Source: Channallabes apus
Taxonomy: Eukaryota > Chordata > Actinopteri > Siluriformes > Clariidae
Length of the DNA: 64,000 nt
Direction: 5' to 3'
Assembly: GCA_030522415.1 (NCBI GenBank)
Contig: CM060104.1
Location: 27,366,431-27,430,430 of the forward strand
Shown here piece by piece: positions 54,508 through 64,000 of this stretch (its first letter is position 1; every line of letters begins with the position of its first letter). The position numbers and the translations under genes were made by a program. The notes beneath the pieces are model-generated. The model saw nothing but the letters and a program-made list of their open reading frames with translations. It searched no databases and was not told the origin of the DNA.

Positions 54508-55026
54508 TGCTCCATTAAAGCAATTTTTTTATAGAAAACAAACAAATAACAAAAAGCAGTTAAAAAAAAAAAAATTAGGTAAAGAGATCTATGATAACTC
54601 TGTGTTGCTGGTATTCCTCCAGTCCATGTCCTCAGGGTGTATTGGACAGGACATTTAGCTTCAGGCTTCTGCTGGAGGCGACACTCGTCCTCACTGAAAG
54701 AAGTCAATAACATGTGAATTTGAGTTGTCCTGAAGTCTGGTCTATAGAGGCTAATTAACTCTCTCTCTCTCTCTCTCTCTCTCTGTATGAGGGATAATAA
54801 ATCGAACTGAGAGACTACATGACAGTTTTTAGTGTTGAGTACTTTAGAAATTCTTATATTATAAAGTGTATAAATGTGCATCAGTGGACATAAGCTAAAT
54901 AAAATTTTTATTTGTCATAATTTTATTGTTAGAAGATTACATTTAAACATCTGGGTTAATATACATTCTTATAGCTATCTTGTATAAACATCTAACTAAT
55001 CTGAAGTAGTGCCTCAAACAGTTAAG

Positions 55027-55190
55027 GAATGTTACTAGGTTACTGACTGGAAGGTTGTGGGTTCGAGCCCCAGCACCGCAAAGTTGCCCCTTTTGAGCCC
55101 TTGAGTAAAGCCCTTAACCCGTAATCTGCTTCAAGGGAACTGTATCCTGCCTGACCCTGCACTCTAACTGGGATATGCAAAAGAAATAAT
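55027..55190 (+). mobile_element. SINE-like fragment with B box
   Basis: ggttgtgggttcgagccccagc resembles a tRNA T-arm, followed by cccttgagtaaagcccttaa, the same body motif as the SINE at 33,535. Confidence 0.5.
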
Positions 55191-55369
55191 AAAAACATTG
55201 CTCTGGATATGAATAAATGAATATCACCTAACAAAATATTGAACCCACAAATAACTTTTTAATCACCCGTATTTCCAAATGTTAAATTCTATGTTGTGAA
55301 CTAATTATACACTTTAGAGCTGAGCAGTGTCAGCTGAGCAGAAACAAGTGAAAGGGTTTTACGTAATTT

Positions 55370-55375
55370 TTTATT
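55370..55375 (-). terminator. candidate poly(A) signal of the tecr-like gene
   Basis: AATAAA on the minus strand (tttatt on the plus strand) lies about 160 bases after the stop codon, a usual distance. Confidence 0.45.
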
Positions 55376-55534
55376 TAAACAGCAGAAATACATACGTCAT
55401 CAAAACCATCATCGCCATCAAGAAAGTGCAGAATAAACACTGTTGGAGTTCCTCCATCATTAAACTTGGAGCATAAACTCTGATAGAGTTGGATTAAAGA
55501 TACGGTGCTTCCAGAAGACTCGTGTATTTTACTG

Positions 55535-58500
55535 TCAGAGGATGAATGGGAGGATGGACATACGGAGAGCAGGATAGTTCTTAAATTCCCTGGTGTAGGT
55601 TTTGTGCTTCCACTTGGCCCATATCGTCATCTGAACAAATCCGATCAGTGTGAAGATGGCGACTAACGAGACCGGAGCAACAACACAACAAACAGTGACC
55701 CACAAATATTACTGAAAATCTGTCCAAACAAACTGTCTTATATGTCAAATGGACAATTTGTGCTGAAAGACAAAGCAGCATTTTATTAAAATCAACCATA
55801 ACTCTTTTTTTGTGTTATGAAGTATCATCACCACTGACCTACATCATCTCCAGGCAGGTCTGGTTGTCTATATGAACAATGACTTCCAAACTAACTAACA
55901 CCAAGCCCCCCCCGACAATCCTAGCTCCTCAATAGCCTTAATTCAGCCCTAACAGTACTCCAGCACTTAACCTAACCCTAACCCTAACCCTACATCAACC
56001 ATAGACCAAAGACCATAGTTGAACTCTAGTTGACCAAGTCGTTTAACTCTATCCTTAGATTCACACTAGTCCTACTCCAACCCTAGTGCTAATCCAACAC
56101 TAAGCCTAGGATTAGGGTTAGGCTTTGCCAACACCTAACCATAACCCTAGATCCAATGTAGCCACAGGTCGAACTTTAACCCCAGATCCACCGTAGCACT
56201 AACCCAACACTTAGCCAAGTCCAATCATTACCATAGCTCCACCTAAACCTAATCCAGTCTCAACCCTAATACAATTCAGTTTAATTCAGTTCCAACTCCT
56301 CCTAGATCAAACATCACTAACCAAATATTTACCATAATTCATCCCTAAATCTAATACCCTAGTCTAAACCTCACCCCAGTCCAACCCTACACCTAGTTTA
56401 ATTCTAACCCCTGTCTAACACAAAAATTTAGCTCTAGTCCAGCTCTAAACCAGCACTGGTCCAAAACTAAACCTGGCACAATTTTAAACTATATCACTGA
56501 TCTCTAGTCCAACCCTAAACCTAATCCATTTATTTATACATCTCTTGGTTTAGAAATAAAATCATGCATGAAGGGACCAACCCCAACCCTACACACAATC
56601 TAATCGTGGTGTAACTCGACCTTCGCCAAACCACAACCCTGAACAAACCCACAATAATCCTGACTGTCAGTAAACCTAACAAAAACCTAAAGTGATAAAC
56701 ACAGTGAAAACCAGTGTCTACCCTAATGTGTGCTTCCTCTAGAGGCTAAACTGATGACTGTGCTGGAATGACTCTGGTGTTTTAATTCTGCTATAGTTTT
56801 AATACAACTTGTAGGAATCTCACCTGGAACACACTGAGTCATGATGGAGAAACTCACCCACACACCAACCTGCAGATCAGACAGGGAGTACGAAGACAAT
56901 TAGGAGAGAGTCACAGCGTGTATGAGACATTTTAAATGCCAATGATTTACTGACCTCATATGTATAGTTGGGGCAGGAAACAAAGAAGAAAAGCCAAGTG
57001 AAGGGGTTTTTAGAGGGATGAGGAAAACTCCTGTATTTAGCTCCTGCTAACCGAATACATCAGAACACACACTCAGATGGGAAGAAAGAAAGAAAGAAAG
57101 AAAGTAGGGAGAACGGTGGTAAAGTCCTCTATTATACACTTACTATCTCTTCCTGATGTGCTGAGTGACCAGTGGATAGAGAAACTTCCCATCTCACACA
57201 GCTGGAATTAAAATAAACCATCACTTCACTTCAGTCTAACTGTACTTGGAGTGTATAAGGAATGTTCATGTTACAGTACGTACTTACACACCATGAACAT
57301 AAAGAGCGCACAGAGGATCTGGGGTTGTCCATATGCTGGAAATTACAAATATGATAAATAATTAAATAATAAGAATATATTTACCATGTGTGAGAAAGCA
57401 CAATGTTGGTGCTGTGTAATGACTTACATGGTGGAGTGTAAAGTGGGTGGTTAATGTAGTATGCCAACCATGCAGCAAACCCCCAGTAATACATACAGTT
57501 CTGTAAAATAATACACAGTCACAACAAGAAAAAACCAAAACATTTCATTAGGATACACTACTGAAAGACGAGGAAAAACCTGGAAAGAAGGTAGGAGGTA
57601 GGTTCTAGCACAGATGGAGGAATGGAGGATGAAATCAGCCAGGATTCTCAGTTTCAGGAAGGAACTTGCACTAGATCTCAAAACGGATTAAATCTACAAA
57701 CGCAGTTTAAAGACCTTCTTCTTAACAAGATACTTTACGAAAAAATACTTTCTGTTGTTCAAATTCTTATACCGTTTTTAAACTGGTACATACAGTCCAT
57801 ACATACACAGACTCTGGCAAAGAGCATCAGCCAAATTCCATAAGGATTCCACGATCAGCCATAACATAAACCCCCATGAACCACCCGTTTCCTGTCGAAG
57901 CCTGTACTCCACTAGACCTCTGAAGGTGTGTGTGATGTCTGGCAGCAGATCATTCAAGTCCTGTAAGTTGTGAGATGGAGCCTCCATGGAGCAGACTTGT
58001 TTTTCCAACACATCCCACAGACGCTCAACTTGAGTAAGACCTGGAGAGTCTGCAGACCGAGTCAAAGCACTGAACTCTGTCATGTTCTTCAAACAGCTCG
58101 TAAGCCATGCGGTGCAGTGTGTAAGTGTGCATTATCTCACTGAAAGAGGCCACTGTAATCGGGGAACCTCCATTCCATGAAGGGATGTAACTTTACTAGG
58201 TGGTACAGGTGAAAATTACAACTGGATAAATGGCAGGACCCAAGATTTCCCAGCAGAACATCAGCCAGAGCTTCACAATGACTTCAAGTGTTTAACCTTC
58301 TTCCCACAGTCCATCCTGGTGCCATCTCTCTCTTCCCCAGGTTAACTGATGATGATTCATGATCGGACCAGGCCACATTGTTCCTTTGCTCAGTGGTCCA
58401 GATCTGATGCTCTCCATCATTGCTCTGACCCAGGTGCTGAGTCATCACAATTTGATTCTTCTTAAAGTCACTCAGATCCTTACACTTGCCCATTTTATCT

Positions 58501-58702
58501 CCTGCATAATATATACCTTCACCTGTCAGTGGTCATAACTTTAAGACTGATCAGTATAAATTGTGGATTGTGTAATATAACAGTGGTGTGCGTAAGTATT
58601 CACCCCCTATAAACTTTTTATTTAGTGTAGTGTTAAATATTTGTACTGCTGTTTGGAATCGAAGCAGATTTCAATAACTAAATCACAATATAGTACTGCA
58701 AT

Positions 58703-58742
<40 letters not shown>

Positions 58743-58856
58743 GGTACTCACTCTCATGATGACCCCTACAGGTAAAGTGCCATGTGTGAAGTGATGCACA
58801 AATACTGTCTCTATCAATCTCTTAATGTAATGGACAGAATGACACACACATGCCAG

Positions 58857-58898
<42 letters not shown>

Positions 58899-61800
58899 GA
58901 GGTGAGACAGAAAAGCAGTATAATATAAACTGGTCTTCAGTATTAGTTGACACTGTATGTATCTGACGACGTACCTGACTGAAGGGTGGGGGCCGGGTGA
59001 CGTGGGAGTGTGTGTAAGAGTGTAGACGTAGGGAAGCCGGAAATAGAAGAGCAGGTAAATCAGGAGCGGTCCCACATACTCCGACAGAAACACCTGCACA
59101 CAAACCGCATACAGTCACAGTCAAGGGAAACCAGGAAGTAAACATATTTAGGCCGTGCTGCAGGTCGTACCACGGTCCAGCCGACTCGAGGCCCGAGGTC
59201 GCGGAAATACAGCGTGGCTGTCGCACCAACCGGTAAATTCTGTAAAAGCTCATCGTCTCTGAGCTCCTCGGATTCTGAAAGCATAGATCCACTGACATCA
59301 TTCACAACAGACAGAAGTGTTATTGACTCATAAAATATATGAGCCAATCATGCTCCTGTATGCAAATTAAGGCCATAAATAAGTCCATGGCTATACAGAA
59401 GCATCAGAAGCTATGGGCTTATTAATGAGAGATGAATTAATGATGAAGGGTGAAAATATAAAAGATATATGAGGATATAGACAGTGAGAAGCAAAAAAAA
59501 GTGAAAATTGCACACAGAGAGAAAAACAGAGAGTAAAAATAAAGAATACTAAGAAAATGAAAGAGAAATATAATGTAATTTTCACACAGAGAAAAAAGAA
59601 AATGGAGAATGGACAGTGAAGACGAAAAAGACAGAAAGAAAGAAAGAAATTGAAACAGAAATCACAGATAAATACTAAAAGAAAAATAGAAAAAAATTGA
59701 TTGAGATAAAGAGATAAAGACAAAATAGAGGCAAAGTCAAAAAATAAGATAACGAAAAAACAAATAAGGAAAAAGAAAAAGGTCAAAAGGAAAAGCAGAT
59801 TTAAGAGAAGATCCAGAATTAATAAAATATTAAAGAAAAAAAAACGTAGAAAGACAAACAATGAAGAAAATGAAAACATGAAACTAACTCACAAACTAAA
59901 GAAAGAAAATTGTGGACAGACAAAGAGAAAAATAAAGTAAAAACAAAAGGAAAAGACGATGAGTACTAAAGAGAACAAGGAAAAAGGAAACTGAAAGAAA
60001 AGATAAGTAAGATGAAGATAAAAGAGAGGTTAAAAAAATTAAGAAATATTATAATAAACTGATTTCTAATACGCTGGTGTGTATCCATTATAGAACATTT
60101 GTATAAAACTATAAAATGAGTGGGTTTCCTCCGGGTACTCCGGTTTCCTCCCACAATCCAAAGACATGTAGGTTTGGTTAATTGACATTCCAAATTGCCC
60201 ATAGTGTGTGAATGAGTGTGTGTGTGTCCTGCGATGGATTGGCACCCTGTCCAGGGTGTACCCCGCCTTGTGCCCTAAGTTTCCTGGGATAGGCTCCAGG
60301 CCCCCGCGACCCGGAATATAAGGATAAAGCGGTACAGAAAATGAATGAATGAATATAAAATGAGTGTTTTATTGAAATCTGCTGATAGTTCCATGTGTTG
60401 CTCCTGTTCTGTTCTCAGTAACTGATTGTGTGAATGAGGCGACGTCTATAACAGACACATGACCTGAGCTGGGTTTATTCCAATCTCTGTGAGACGTGTT
60501 CTTGTGTAAGAGCAGCAGTTTTTATACGACTCACTGATTTAATGTGAAACTGGAGAGATTTAAAGGGAAAGTGTTGTAAAAAAATCCCTGCATGAAATGA
60601 AAGAACTGGAGTGGAACAAAGTAAGGCATTTAAACGGCGCTCGTTCTGTACGTTCTGTCTCACTGATGTCCTTTATTCCACCTGCTGCAGAGGTGACCTG
60701 GAAGTCTATTTTTAGAAGTATTTTTGGAACATGATGATAACCTATATACCATTTGAAAAAAAAAACCTATTATAACACACACACACATTTGTTATACTAA
60801 TTAAATGTTTAAGTGTTTTGATTGGCTGTGTTTCTCTCACTGGGATGGAGTTTGAGTGATTGTCTTGCTGGATACCACTGCGGATCTGGAATAAAGGGGG
60901 AAAAAATCTATGTTTATTTACCACGGATTAGTATTTATACCAAGACCACAGGCTAAAATACATAAAAAATAAAAATAAAAAAAATCATACAACAGTACAG
61001 TTTATTACACAGTGATGAAGGATTTGCTGATCATGTGTATTATGCTGTAACTGTATAGAGTATAATGCTGTGATTATGTTTTATGTTGCGATTAAGTATT
61101 ATACGACAGTTAATTCCCACCGAGTAATCTGATTAGACGAGACAACATCCATGAGTGGTGATAATAGACAGTAACAGCAGTAGGCCATTTAACTCTATGT
61201 ATCACTCAGCATCATAGGTGTTCTAATGTCACTAACTGTGTGTCTCAGCGTGGGTGAGAGTAGGACTGTACGGTCCGCAGTACCGAGGAGAGAACAGCTG
61301 CCTGACAAAACCCACATTCACACCCAGACACAGAAGCACTTTCAGTAAGAACATCAACACACCTGATAACGTTATGTCGTCTTAAACAACAAGCCATAAT
61401 CACTTCTAAGTCGTTCTGATTCGCGTCTGAACCGTCCATGTCATTCTGTTCACAGTGTGGAACAAGGAGGATCGTACACCCTACATAGTGCACTAGATTT
61501 CCATTTAACACTATTTTGAATTTAATGCCAGGACCTGGAAGTTAACAGAGCTGATATAATAAAGCAGAATAAGTGTACGATTAGTGTATTGACTGTCCAA
61601 CACCTCCATGGGTTATTCTCCTCACCGGTTAGTTAGTTAGTTAGTTAGTTCTGCCAGGCGCAGAGGGATGTGTGTAGGAGGAGCAAAATAACTCGCTAAA
61701 TAAACAAACAAATCATAATCTGTTGATAATAAATGGTGTTTCTGGAACTGTTGTATTAAAGCGATATCACACTCGAGGCCGTGCTGTTGTACTGAATATC

Positions 61801-62018
61801 AGCACAGCTGTGATAGTTTCAGTGACCTCGTGAGTGCGATCATGTTACTGCAGCATCTCTAATTTGTATTATGCTGGGATTCTGTATTAAACTGTAAACA
61901 AAGTCAAATTGAAGTTAATCAGTGTCATTCATAAATAAGACAAAAATATTAGGAATGACTTACACACTCTGTGAAGAAGTTCTTTAATATCACCGATCGT
62001 GGAGTGATACTCAACCTG

Positions 62019-62100
<82 letters not shown>

Positions 62101-63857
62101 GCAAAATAATAATAAAAAGCCCTTAAAGCTTAGTTTTAAAACAATACAAATACAAGGGATGTACCTAAAGTCATGCACAAGTGACGCTAACTTTTATTTA
62201 CTTATTGATTTATTGATTTATTTATTTATTCATTCATTTATTTCATTAATTAAATGACTATACACAGATACTACTCAACATGGTGTCCATCAGAGGCCAA
62301 GTTGATGGTCTCCCACTGCATGGTTTGTCTTCAATGCTTGTTTCCCCTCTTCCTCTTTAAACTTCTTTATCCATCATTGTCATTGGTAAAGTCAAAGACA
62401 GTGACATCATCTACGCATCATCATCAATGACATCACATACGCATCCCTCTGGTGCAGTGGGAGACCATCAACATCGACAAAAGGAAACTCAAAGAGAGTT
62501 GGGTTCAACGATTGCGCGGCTTGTGAAGGAGACGGTGTTGAGACGGACCTGTATAGAGTATAGAAGAAGAGTTACTCTACCTGAACCACCTACAGTATAT
62601 CAGCTGATTAAAACAACAGTTTTGGCCACTTTTGCATTACTTTTGGTACCCCCGTCAAAATGTTATAAATATAAAATAATGACATCGGTAATTTCTTTAT
62701 ATATGGTAAACATAATGCTTTTGACCTCAGCGCTTGCTTCTTTTTCTTTCTTTTTTTCCCCTATAAATGTTAAGATGGTGGTGAATATGTAAGTGTTATA
62801 ATATGTAATTATAAATGCAGCTCAAGTTCATGAATCATTTTAACACATTAACGTCACATGCGTGATTAATAAATGCAACAAATGTACCTGCACAGAATGA
62901 AATTGCACACCGTTATTTTTGTTTGCAAATTTATTAGTTTAATGTCATTATTTCTCAATCCTACTCATTCAGCTCGTGTACTTGCTCATCGTCAGTCCCA
63001 GACACACACTTTATAACTGCAGGTGTTAGAGTGTTGTAGCAGCACTACAATGTACAGTAGAGAAAAGCAGCTGTTGTGAGATGGTTCGGTTTACCTTGTC
63101 CAGAAAACACAGCGGTTCTTTGGTTTTATTGTCCAAAATCTTTACCTGGAGGAACACAGACACAATGTTTATTGACAGCCTGGTGCTGGTTTCGACTAAT
63201 TATCTCTAAATAAGATCAGTCTATTCTTTATTTTATACAAAAGTGTCATTCATGCTTCGGCTTCCTCTCAGTTTTGGGTCTCCTCCCAGCATGTCCCTGT
63301 GTATTGGATGAGACACAGGTTTTACACCAGATGTCCTTCCTGACACAACCCTCCCCAATTTATCTGGGTTTGGGAGCAACACAAGCTGTGATCTGGCTCA
63401 TACAACCCTGCCAGTGCATGGGGTTCCTTCCCTGACCCTGGAATCGAATCGAATCGAGACCACCACATGCATCGCCACTCATCCACCAGGGAACGTATAT
63501 AGCAAATATAAAATAATTAATATTACCATACACGTGAAATCAATATTTGTAAAAGGAGATGTATGCTTGTTTGGCCTATTGTTCATCCCAGGAGCCAGAA
63601 GTTCTTAACAAACTATCAACTTATAAGCATGTTGAAATAGATTATGACATGGACATGATGAATATTTCTTCTCAGAATAAAACGAGCAGCCTGAGACGTG
63701 TGAAGAGATCATGCAGGTGATTTTAAATCGGAAAATCATCTTAAATAAGTGCATGCTTGAAATCCTGGAAAGACCATGAAATCACTAACATGTGCGAAAC
63801 TCCAGAACCAGATCTTCAGCTCTGAGGCTTCAGAATATGAAATCCTACCTGCTTCAT
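55535..63857 (-). CDS. tecr-like: very-long-chain trans-2,3-enoyl-CoA reductase family protein (13 exons, complete)
   Basis: The enzyme family performs the last, NADPH-dependent reduction of the very-long-chain fatty-acid elongation cycle in the ER membrane. Exons, 5' to 3' on the minus strand: 63857-63849, 63145-63095, 62015-61964, 60885-60841, 59274-59171, 59093-58975, 58857-58752, 57500-57428, 57335-57292, 57201-57144, 57043-56955, 56869-56824, 55662-55535. Every phase joins and the total is 924 nt, 307 residues plus stop; human TECR has 308. Visible landmarks are an N-terminal ubiquitin-like part ([22 protein letters not shown]), [15 protein letters not shown], membrane segments ([17 protein letters not shown]), [40 protein letters not shown] and a steroid-5-alpha-reductase-like end ([38 protein letters not shown]). 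The N-terminal part diverges from classic TECR, so a fish TECR-like paralogue is possible. Confidence 0.92.
55900..56740. repeat. degenerate telomere-like (CCCTAA) tract
   Basis: A near-perfect run of the vertebrate telomere repeat (cctaaccctaaccctaaccc) starts at 55,971. Some 750 bases of diverged aaccctagtcc-type words follow, all inside the last intron of the tecr-like gene. Confidence 0.65.
57780..58558 (-). mobile_element. Tc1-like transposon relic in tecr-like intron
   Basis: On the minus strand an N-terminal piece ([20 protein letters not shown], 58,500-58,284) and a C-terminal piece ([20 protein letters not shown], 58,092-57,780) match Tc1-family transposases. The middle with the DDE core is largely lost. 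The outer end near 58,530 reads cctgtcagtggtcataactt, typical of this teleost family. It sits between the exons at 58,752 and 57,500. Confidence 0.8.
58705..58739. repeat. (GT)n beside tecr-like exon 58752-58857
   Basis: On the transcribed strand this is (CA)n starting about 12 bases after the donor. Confidence 0.9.
59430..60045. repeat. purine-rich tract in tecr-like intron
   Basis: About 600 bases of almost pure A/G on the plus strand (gaaagaaagaaag and similar). There is no gene. Confidence 0.7.
60121..60351 (+). mobile_element. 5'-truncated SINE with TSD
   Basis: The body and (AATG)n tail of the same SINE family lack the tRNA head. The duplication TATAAAATGAG is visible on both sides (60,110-60,120 and about 60,352-60,364). 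It lies in a tecr-like intron. Confidence 0.75.
60890..63094. other. tecr-like introns
   Basis: Between the small exons lie unique AT-rich sequence, a (TTAG)-type run at 61,629-61,648, the (CA)n at 62,020 and a perfect 20-bp inverted repeat pair at 62,301 and 62,453. No further gene. Confidence 0.5.
62020..62098. repeat. (CA)n next to tecr-like exon 3
   Basis: About 39 CA units. On the transcribed minus strand this is (GT)n ending about five bases before the acceptor of the exon 62015-61964. Confidence 0.95.
63849..63857 (-). CDS. tecr-like: tecr-like exon 1 (start codon, three codons)
   Basis: ATG AAG CAG followed by the donor gtagga joins in phase 0 to the next exon ([10 protein letters not shown]). 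Human TECR also starts MK and has a tiny first coding exon, which favours this start. Upstream on the same strand, short ATG-initiated frames (6 and 2 codons) precede it. The choice rests on splice phase and family likeness only. Confidence 0.6.
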
Positions 63858-64000
63858 CCTGGAGCCGTTTAAACCATCTGCTCTGTCCTAGATCCTGCGT
63901 GAGGCTCTGAGCTGACGGTCTAAAACCGTTCCACTCAGGATCTCAGTGCCTCGGAGAGTACATGATGTCCTGATTAGCCTTTATGTGCCGGATGTTAGAG
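63858..64000 (-). promoter_or_regulatory. 5' UTR or promoter-proximal region of the tecr-like gene
   Basis: This is the non-repetitive sequence immediately upstream of the inferred start codon, cut by the window edge. I see no TATA box and no strong CpG island; only the position argues for a UTR or promoter role. Confidence 0.3.

Noticed and set aside
59391..59879. 162-codon minus-strand Phe-rich frame
   Set aside because: Translation of the complement of the purine-rich intron tract.

Overview
This is a vertebrate nuclear window, almost certainly from a ray-finned fish. Introns are full of long (CA/GT)n arrays. tRNA-derived SINEs, Tc1/mariner and hAT relics, L2-type LINE fragments and a sushi-type chromovirus surround two split genes whose conceptual proteins are clear orthologues of known vertebrate families. 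I cannot name the species; nothing in the sequence proves a lineage more precise than teleost.

Layout. Positions 1-30,565 (+ strand) hold 21 coding exons of arhgap29, a Rho GTPase-activating protein with F-BAR, C1 and RhoGAP domains and a C-terminal PDZ ligand. Only the first exon(s) lie outside the window. All 20 internal splice junctions keep reading frame, giving about 1,225 residues. The introns hold a complete hAT relic with 8-bp target duplications (1,239-2,869), two minisatellites, degenerate tandem arrays, LINE fragments and a MITE. A CpG-richer patch just upstream of the exon at 25,430 looks like an internal alternative promoter and first exon.

Positions 31-55 kb are the intergenic space between two convergent genes and are mostly transposon debris: SINEs (some with intact target duplications), mariner and Tc1 relics, a hAT MITE with perfect TSD, a second copy of the MITE seen in arhgap29, and an L2-like LINE. 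A 5.4-kb Ty3/Gypsy chromovirus at 45,462-50,828 has 527-bp LTRs about 99% identical and a 5-bp TSD. Its primer-binding site matches the predicted start of its own transcript, the signature of Tf1/sushi-type self-priming.

Positions 55,535-63,857 (- strand) hold a complete 13-exon gene of the trans-2,3-enoyl-CoA reductase family (TECR/TECR-like). The joined exons give 307 residues, against 308 in human TECR. It runs toward arhgap29 and has its own Tc1 insertion and a telomere-like repeat tract in its introns.

The two genes have no evident functional link: one controls RhoA at the cell cortex and the other completes very-long-chain fatty-acid elongation in the endoplasmic reticulum. The points most worth a second look are the self-priming retroelement, the GT/AC repeats set against arhgap29 splice sites, the internal alternative promoter, and a tandemly duplicated 5' splice site next to exon 12.
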